A DNA stretch of 9,781 nucleotides from an uncultured Clostridia bacterium. Lineage in GTDB: Bacteria > Bacillota > Clostridia > Christensenellales > UBA1242. Position numbers and translations under genes: made by a program. Shown here one piece after another: positions 6,571 through 9,781 of the stretch (the first letter of the stretch is position 1; every line of letters starts with the position of its first letter). The DNA is taken from NCBI GenBank assembly GCA_947589655.1, contig CANQCE010000031.1, positions 1-9,781 of the forward strand, given 5' to 3'. The notes beneath the pieces are model-generated. The model saw only the letters and a list, made by a program, of their open reading frames with translations. It searched no databases and was not told where the DNA came from.

Positions 6571-7464
6571 TCACTTTCCAATTCCGAACAAGCGCATTGA
6601 ATTTTGGGTTGTGACCAGAGCCACCTGTTCAATTGGAATATTTTTTATTTTAGAAATTTTATCTGCCACATAAACCACATTTTTTGGCTCGTTGCGCTTG
6701 CCTCGGAACGGCTCTGGGCTCATGTAAGGGCAATCGGTTTCCAAAAGTATGCGCTCTAATGGCAACTCTTTTACAACCTCTTGAACGTTGTGGGCATTTT
6801 TAAAAGTGACAACTCCGCCAAAGGAGAACGAAAAGCCCAGTTGCATCAAAATTTTTGCACTTTCAATGCTGCCAGAATAACAATGCAGCAAACTTTCTTT
6901 TTGCAGCCTGTATTTTTGCAAAATTTTCAGCGTGTCCCCCATCGCATCTCGGCTATGCACCACAATTGGAAGTTCCAGTTCTTCTGCCAGAAGAATTTGT
7001 TTTTCAAATGCAATCTGCTGCAAATTTTTAATTTCTTCTTTTTCAAAATCAGTGAGGCTTTCGCCAGCCCTTTCATGCTTTATTTGTCCCAAATAATCCA
7101 GAAAATGATAATCCAGCCCAATTTCACCTATTGCCACCACTTTTTGACTTTTTGCCAGTTTTTTTAATGTTTTTAACGAATTTTCAAGGCTTTTTTGTGC
7201 ATTTTTAACAAATTCTGAAAAATCTCCTTTGCCATTTTTAAACCAATCTTCAAGTTCTGCCACATTTTCAGGATGCACGCCAACCGTTGCGTAAATATCT
7301 TTGTTTGTGCTGGCAAGGGCAATTGCAAGTTTGGAAGATGTCAAATCGTAAGCCGCCGAAACGATACCACAAATGCCCGCCTGCCTTGCGTTTTCAATAA
7401 CCTGTTGTAAATCGGCACTATATTGTTCATCTGTTAAGTGCCCATGAGCATCAAAAAGTTCCAT
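6571..7464 (-). CDS. tatD: TatD-family metal-dependent deoxyribonuclease
   Basis: TatD enzymes are amidohydrolase-fold metallohydrolases with 3'-5' exonuclease or DNase activity on DNA (and RNA in some cases), linked to repair and nucleic-acid turnover in the cytoplasm. All expected metal and active-site residues are visible: H7 and H9 in FDAHGHL, VGVHPE (61-66), E114 in GEIGLDYH, H170 in VVHSRDA, H194 in LHCYSG, and D244 in ETDCPYMSPEPFRGKRNEP. The protein has 297 residues, some 30-40 longer than common family members. The extra length is in a charged stretch between VGVHPE and GEIGLDYH (about 70-108) and just after GLDYH (about 122-145). It is the first gene of the tatD-rsmA group. Its ATG has no ribosome binding site and sits six bases after a strong -10, suggesting a leaderless mRNA. 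Confidence 0.95.
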   Translation of the reverse strand: MELFDAHGHLTDEQYSADLQQVIENARQAGICGIVSAAYDLTSSKLAIALASTNKDIYATVGVHPENVAELEDWFKNGKGDFSEFVKNAQKSLENSLKTLKKLAKSQKVVAIGEIGLDYHFLDYLGQIKHERAGESLTDFEKEEIKNLQQIAFEKQILLAEELELPIVVHSRDAMGDTLKILQKYRLQKESLLHCYSGSIESAKILMQLGFSFSFGGVVTFKNAHNVQEVVKELPLERILLETDCPYMSPEPFRGKRNEPKNVVYVADKISKIKNIPIEQVALVTTQNSMRLFGIGK

Positions 7465-7470
7465 AAAAAC

Positions 7471-7499
7471 ATTTTATCAAAAAAAATTAGGCAAGTCAA
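7471..7499 (-). promoter_or_regulatory. Promoter of tatD, predicted to give a leaderless mRNA
   Basis: On the minus strand TTGACT (7499-7494), a 17-bp spacer and TAAAAT (7476-7471) are preceded by TG-A (extended -10). The ATG begins 6 bases after the -10, the usual distance to a transcription start. The same nine bases TGATAAAAT at the same distance occur in front of rlmD. Confidence 0.8.
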
Positions 7500-7557
7500 A
7501 CCATTTGCCAAAGGTTATGTTTGTGCTTTTTTCGCCACTTTTCGCATAAATAATGTT

Positions 7558-8139
7558 ATGAATTTATTTTGGCTTATCATGATGCTATCCAGCATCCTTG
7601 TGCTGCTTGTAACAAATCCAGCGGCAATGCTTTCGGAAATGTTGTCCGCATCCACAGATGCACTGGAACTTTGCATTGAACTTTGTGCCGTTTATTGCGT
7701 TTGGCTGGGCATTATTGAACTTGTGGATGCAAGTGGACTTGGCGAAAAACTTGCAAAACTTTTGCGACCGCTTGTGAAAAGAGTTTTTAAAGTGGAAGAT
7801 GAAACCACGCAAAAACTAATCGCCATGAATATTTCTGCCAACATGCTGGGTCTAGGCAATGCGGCGACCCCCATGGGCATAAAGGCAATGCAGGCTCTTG
7901 ACGATGGCTCTGGCAAAGCAAATTTTGCCATGATTATGCTTATTGTTGTAAATGCCACATCAATTCAACTTTTGCCCACAACCATAATTGGGCTGCGGCA
8001 AAATGCTGGCTCGGCAAACCCTTCCGACATCATTTTGCCAACTTTGATTGTCACTTTCTGCACAACAGTTATGGGTATAATTTTGGTGAAAGTGATAAGC
8101 AAATTTGCAAAAAAGATAAAATTGAAGCGTAAAATATAA
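7558..8139 (+). CDS. spmA: Spore maturation protein A
   Basis: SpmA with SpmB is an integral membrane pair needed in Bacillus and Clostridium for full dehydration of the spore core and heat resistance; the exact activity is unknown, and the fold belongs to the nucleoside-recognition (Gate) group. From the ATG at 7558 the protein has 193 residues, the usual size. Hydrophobic segments lie at about 3-20, 36-56, 122-140 and 158-179. Two signatures are clear: NISANMLGLGNAATPMGIKA (91-110) and VNATSIQLLPTTIIGLR (131-147). The frame is open further upstream to 7438, but that would add 40 residues without family resemblance and would overlap tatD. No Shine-Dalgarno sequence precedes the chosen ATG, as for tatD. 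The 93-bp gap to the divergent tatD should contain its promoter, but I see only weak boxes (CATAAA at 7551-7556). It is followed after 16 bases by spmB. Confidence 0.93.
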   Translation: MNLFWLIMMLSSILVLLVTNPAAMLSEMLSASTDALELCIELCAVYCVWLGIIELVDASGLGEKLAKLLRPLVKRVFKVEDETTQKLIAMNISANMLGLGNAATPMGIKAMQALDDGSGKANFAMIMLIVVNATSIQLLPTTIIGLRQNAGSANPSDIILPTLIVTFCTTVMGIILVKVISKFAKKIKLKRKI

Positions 8140-8155
8140 AATTTTTAAGGTTTTT

Positions 8156-8662
8156 ATGAGCGTTTACATTCTTCCAATCATTTTTGTTGTTTTGTTTTTG
8201 TATTGCATCTATAAGCGCATAAACACTTACGATGTTTTTGTTAAAGGCGCAAAAGGTGCAATAAAACTTGTTGTGGACATTTTCCCATATATTGCCGCAA
8301 TTTTAATTGCGGTGGCGCTGCTGCGCGTAAGCGGAATAACAAATTTTTTAGCACAGTTGCTTTCCCCAATTTTCAATGCGCTGGGCATTCCAACCGAACT
8401 TGTGGAGTTGGTGCTGCTACGCCCTTTCACAGGAAGTGGCAGTTATGGCATACTTGAAAACATTTTCTCAAGTTACGGCGCAGACAGTTACATCTCACGC
8501 TGCGCCTGCGTGATAATGGGTTGCAGCGAAACCATTTTTTATGTCGCCACGGTGTATATTTCGCAAACCAAAGTGAAAAAACTGCTTTACGCCATCCCAG
8601 TTGCCCTTGTATGCTCGCTTGTTGGAACAATCCTTGCCTGCCTAATCTGCAAGGTGATGTAA
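8156..8662 (+). CDS. spmB: Spore maturation protein B
   Basis: This is the membrane partner of SpmA in spore-core dehydration. It has 168 residues, slightly shorter than the Bacillus protein (about 178). Family signatures are YDVFVKGAKGA (25-35), LRPFTGSGSYGILENIF (88-104), and GADSYISR with MGCSETIFYVATVY (108-134). Hydrophobic segments lie at about 3-19, 42-58, 117-135 and 143-166. AAGG (8147-8150) lies 5 bases before the ATG. It is in an operon with spmA. No hairpin follows directly; the first terminator-like structure on this strand is at 8723-8770, beyond a separate promoter, so spmAB transcripts may end there. Confidence 0.93.
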   Translation: MSVYILPIIFVVLFLYCIYKRINTYDVFVKGAKGAIKLVVDIFPYIAAILIAVALLRVSGITNFLAQLLSPIFNALGIPTELVELVLLRPFTGSGSYGILENIFSSYGADSYISRCACVIMGCSETIFYVATVYISQTKVKKLLYAIPVALVCSLVGTILACLICKVM

Positions 8663-8684
8663 AAATGCCACGTTGTCAATTTGC

Positions 8685-8714
8685 TTGACAAGTTAAAGTT
8701 TTTAAAGGTATAAT
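8685..8714 (+). promoter_or_regulatory. Consensus promoter (P1) of a short RNA or attenuated leader
   Basis: TTGACA (8685-8690) and TATAAT (8709-8714) are both perfect hexamers, with an 18-bp spacer. The predicted start is near 8721, directly at the base of the hairpin-terminator that follows. It begins 23 bases after the spmB stop. Confidence 0.8.
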
Positions 8715-8720
8715 AAGCAA

Positions 8721-8770
8721 AGCATTCTAGGAACAAGGCAAAATCCCCAGCCTTTCCAAGAATGTTTTTT
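8721..8770 (+). ncRNA. Candidate 50-nt hairpin RNA, or terminated leader of the acetyltransferase gene
   Basis: The predicted P1 transcript is almost all one hairpin: CATTCT, a mismatch, GGA, a 2-base bulge and AAGGC (8723-8739) pair with GCCTT, TCC and AGAATG (8750-8764) around the loop AAAATCCCCA. TTTTTT follows (8765-8770). Fourteen base pairs plus a T-tract form a good intrinsic terminator on the plus strand only, since the opposite strand has no T-run after it. Either P1 makes a tiny stable RNA, or P1 transcription is normally stopped and only sometimes reaches the downstream gene, or the hairpin serves mainly to end spmAB transcripts. No known RNA family is recognised. Confidence 0.45.
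8723..8770 (+). terminator. Intrinsic terminator between spmB and the acetyltransferase gene
   Basis: This is the same imperfect 14-bp stem (8723-8739 with 8750-8764, 10-base loop) plus six T. It would stop transcripts from both P1 and spmAB. The second promoter, P2, starts only seven bases later and restores transcription for the next gene. Confidence 0.75.
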
Positions 8771-8776
8771 ATTAAT

Positions 8777-8805
8777 TTGACTATTTTTCCATCCATATGT
8801 ATAAT
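8777..8805 (+). promoter_or_regulatory. Promoter (P2) of the GNAT-like acetyltransferase gene
   Basis: TTGACT (8777-8782), a 17-bp spacer and TATAAT (8800-8805) match the consensus in 11 of 12 positions. The predicted start near 8812 leaves a leader of only about 11 bases, with GAGG (8812-8815) at its very 5' end as ribosome binding site. Confidence 0.75.
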
Positions 8806-8822
8806 GGTTATGAGGCAATAAA

Positions 8823-9572
8823 ATGAATTTAGATGAAGTTTTAGATTTTTTTTACAAATATTCACCCAATTTTACAGAACGTTACGAAAAAGACGGCGTA
8901 AAATTTCTTTTTAGCGAATTTGTGAACGATTATTATTCCAACTTTGCCATTGTTGAAAGTGCAAAGGATATTAAAATTGCAAATGAGGTTTTTAAACAAA
9001 GAGGTTTAACCCCAATTTACTATTCAAAAAAAATCCCAAAAGGCTATGAAACGGTGTTTGAAGACGATTTGCTTGTGTTTGAAAACCCTAAAATTTTATA
9101 TAAGAAATTTAAGAGGTTAAAAAACAAAAGCATTTCCTTGGTTGCCGTTACAAAACCTTTGCAAAAAAAATGGAAAATTGTTACAGATTTGGCTTTTAAA
9201 GAGCCTTCTGCCGACAATCCTTATGCAAATTTAGATAATTTTGCTTATTGCGAGGGCATACTTTATTTTATCAAACACGAAAGCGCCTGCCAAACGCAAC
9301 CTTATTTAATTAAATATAAAGGCAAGTTTGTCGGAACAATTACAGTCAGTTTTGCGGAAAGAAAATGTTATATAACTGGTTTTGCAATCATGCCAGATTT
9401 TCGCCGAACAAAAGTTTTTCTCTCCATGATAAATGTGCTGGAAGTGCTGCTTGAAAAAGGCGTGGAAACCATAATTTGCTTTACTGAACTTGGCGAATAT
9501 CCTAACAAACTTTACAAAAACATAGGTTTTAAATCTGTGGGTCATTTGTATGCGTATAAATTGCCTGAGTGA
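8823..9572 (+). CDS. GNAT-like N-acetyltransferase of unknown substrate, 249 aa
   Basis: The C-terminal part (about 158-249) has the GNAT order: a strand pair YLIKYKGKFVGTITV (161-175), the strand GFAIMPDFRR (186-195) leading into the acetyl-CoA loop and helix, and the closing YPNKLYKNIGFKSVG segment (226-240). GNAT enzymes transfer acetyl groups from acetyl-CoA to amines; nothing here shows the substrate. The N-terminal 150 residues contain a helix and strand unit (KIANEVFKQRGLTPIYYSK, 51-69), as in two-domain GNAT proteins with a degenerate first half; this is an inference. The acetyl-CoA loop is unusual: relatives have R/Q-x-x-G-x-G/A, but here it reads RRTKVF with no glycine, so activity or cofactor binding may differ. 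GAGG lies 7 bases before the ATG. The gene stands alone under P2. No GC-rich terminator hairpin is visible after it. Confidence 0.75.
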   Translation: MNLDEVLDFFYKYSPNFTERYEKDGVKFLFSEFVNDYYSNFAIVESAKDIKIANEVFKQRGLTPIYYSKKIPKGYETVFEDDLLVFENPKILYKKFKRLKNKSISLVAVTKPLQKKWKIVTDLAFKEPSADNPYANLDNFAYCEGILYFIKHESACQTQPYLIKYKGKFVGTITVSFAERKCYITGFAIMPDFRRTKVFLSMINVLEVLLEKGVETIICFTELGEYPNKLYKNIGFKSVGHLYAYKLPE

Positions 9573-9611
9573 TATATCTTTTTAATTTTAAAATAATTTT
9601 TGTTTAAACAC

Positions 9612-9640
9612 TTGACATCCCTCACAGAAATAGTTATAAT
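9612..9640 (+). promoter_or_regulatory. Perfect consensus promoter of the tRNA-Ile region
   Basis: TTGACA (9612-9617), a 17-bp spacer and TATAAT (9635-9640) match the vegetative consensus in all 12 positions at ideal spacing. This is typical of stable-RNA genes. The predicted start near 9647 lies about 60 bases before the tRNA. No open frame or second tRNA is seen in 9641-9705. Confidence 0.85.
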
Positions 9641-9705
9641 TAAAAAGCATTGCAATAAACCACAACAGGTGTTAAAGTCCATAAAAAACATGCAAAATTT
9701 AATGA

Positions 9706-9746
9706 TGGCTTGTAGCTCAGTCGGTTAGAGCACCACCCTGATAAGG
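9706..9746 (+). tRNA. 5' part of an interrupted tRNA-Ile (anticodon GAT)
   Basis: Acceptor strand TGGCTTG (9706-9712), T8-A9, D-arm GCTC/GAGC (9715-9718 and 9728-9731) with loop AGTCGGTTA, A26, anticodon 5' strand CCACC (9733-9737) and loop CTGATAA (9738-9744) with anticodon GAT at 9740-9742 fit tRNA-Ile. The 3' anticodon strand should read GGTGG but reads GGAAA, so tRNA identity ends at 9746 or earlier (any point after 9742 is possible). No variable loop or T-arm follows in the 35 bases left. The gene may be split by an intron or insertion with its 3' half outside the window, or be a remnant. The first base is T where tRNA-Ile usually has G, which weakens the case for an intact acceptor stem; the 3' strand cannot be checked. 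Confidence 0.6.
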
Positions 9747-9781
9747 AAAATTTAACCGAAAATCGACAGATGTAAAAGTCG
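9747..9781 (+). other. Unidentified sequence interrupting the tRNA-Ile gene (continues beyond window)
   Basis: These 35 bases do not belong to a tRNA. They contain TAACCGA (9753-9759), complementary to the D-loop TCGGTTA, and a possible hairpin CGAC/GTCG (9764-9767 with 9778-9781) that reaches the window end. They could be the start of a group I intron or an inserted element. No conserved group I core motif is visible in so short a piece. Confidence 0.35.

Noticed and set aside
6560..6574. GTG at 6574 (GTGA overlap with the tatD stop) as the rsmA start.
   Set aside because: The AGGGA box is correctly spaced for the ATG at 6559, and the five extra residues are not part of the conserved family start. 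The GTG cannot be fully excluded.
7438..7557. A 40-residue N-terminal extension of SpmA starting at 7438.
   Set aside because: It overlaps the start of tatD and its promoter, has no family similarity, and the protein from 7558 already has the normal length and start.
7500..7557. A defined promoter for spmA.
   Set aside because: Only poor boxes are present (TTGTGC, 18 bp, CATAAA). A sporulation-sigma promoter is possible, but I cannot identify one with confidence.
9573..9605. AT-only palindromic stretch after the acetyltransferase gene as a terminator.
   Set aside because: It has no G-C pairs in any stem I can draw, so a stable terminator hairpin is not supported.
9747..9781. Firm call of a group I intron.
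   Set aside because: Only 35 bases are visible. No convincing guide sequence pairing with the GAT exon end (a possible GTC appears only at 9778-9780) and no core P4/P6/P7 motif can be seen.
1..9781. CRISPR array, insertion sequence, toxin-antitoxin pair, phage or defence genes.
   Set aside because: No short spaced direct repeats, terminal inverted repeats, transposase, integrase, nuclease-effector or phage motifs were found on either strand.

Overview
This AT-rich window carries housekeeping genes with a conserved pair of spore-maturation genes (spmA-spmB). That combination suggests a low-GC Gram-positive bacterium of the Clostridia type, endospore-forming or descended from spore formers, and probably uncultured. 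This placement is inference from gene content and composition; there is no rRNA or other marker here.

Layout from left to right. (1) Positions 1-4088, minus strand: a two-gene operon for membrane-anchored, extracytoplasmic proteins. The first gene codes for 312 residues and starts at a TTG with a good ribosome binding site. The second overlaps it by one base (TAATG). It runs off the left edge after 1050 codons without a stop, and its product has a degenerate repeat of about 180-210 residues seen five times. A strong promoter (TTGACA, 17 bp, TATGCT) with a palindrome over its -10/start region drives the pair. (2) Positions 4265-7464, minus strand: tatD, rsmA, an unrecognised 57-codon gene and an RlmD-type 23S rRNA uracil methyltransferase, closed by a clear intrinsic terminator at 4266-4291. 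TatD, RsmA and RlmD point to DNA/RNA quality control and ribosome maturation. (3) Positions 7558-8662, plus strand: spmA and spmB, divergent from tatD. (4) Positions 8685-9572, plus strand: a consensus promoter followed at once by a hairpin and T-tract (a candidate RNA of about 50 nt or an attenuator), then a second promoter and a GNAT-like acetyltransferase gene. (5) Positions 9612-9781: a perfect consensus promoter and the 5' part of a tRNA-Ile(GAT) gene. The tRNA match breaks off in the 3' side of the anticodon stem and the window ends before the rest can be seen.

Two patterns stand out. First, tatD and rlmD have the same geometry: an extended -10 (TGATAAAAT) ends exactly six bases before the ATG, with a -35 box 17 bp upstream and no Shine-Dalgarno sequence. 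Their mRNAs should therefore be leaderless. The 57-codon gene and perhaps spmA look similar, whereas genes inside operons, the 312-residue gene (about 100-base leader) and the acetyltransferase gene (about 11-base leader) have recognisable ribosome binding sites. Second, the window holds several unexplained RNA-level structures: the 50-nt transcript, the interrupted tRNA, and the structured leader of the surface-protein operon. No CRISPR array, insertion sequence, phage or plasmid gene is visible.
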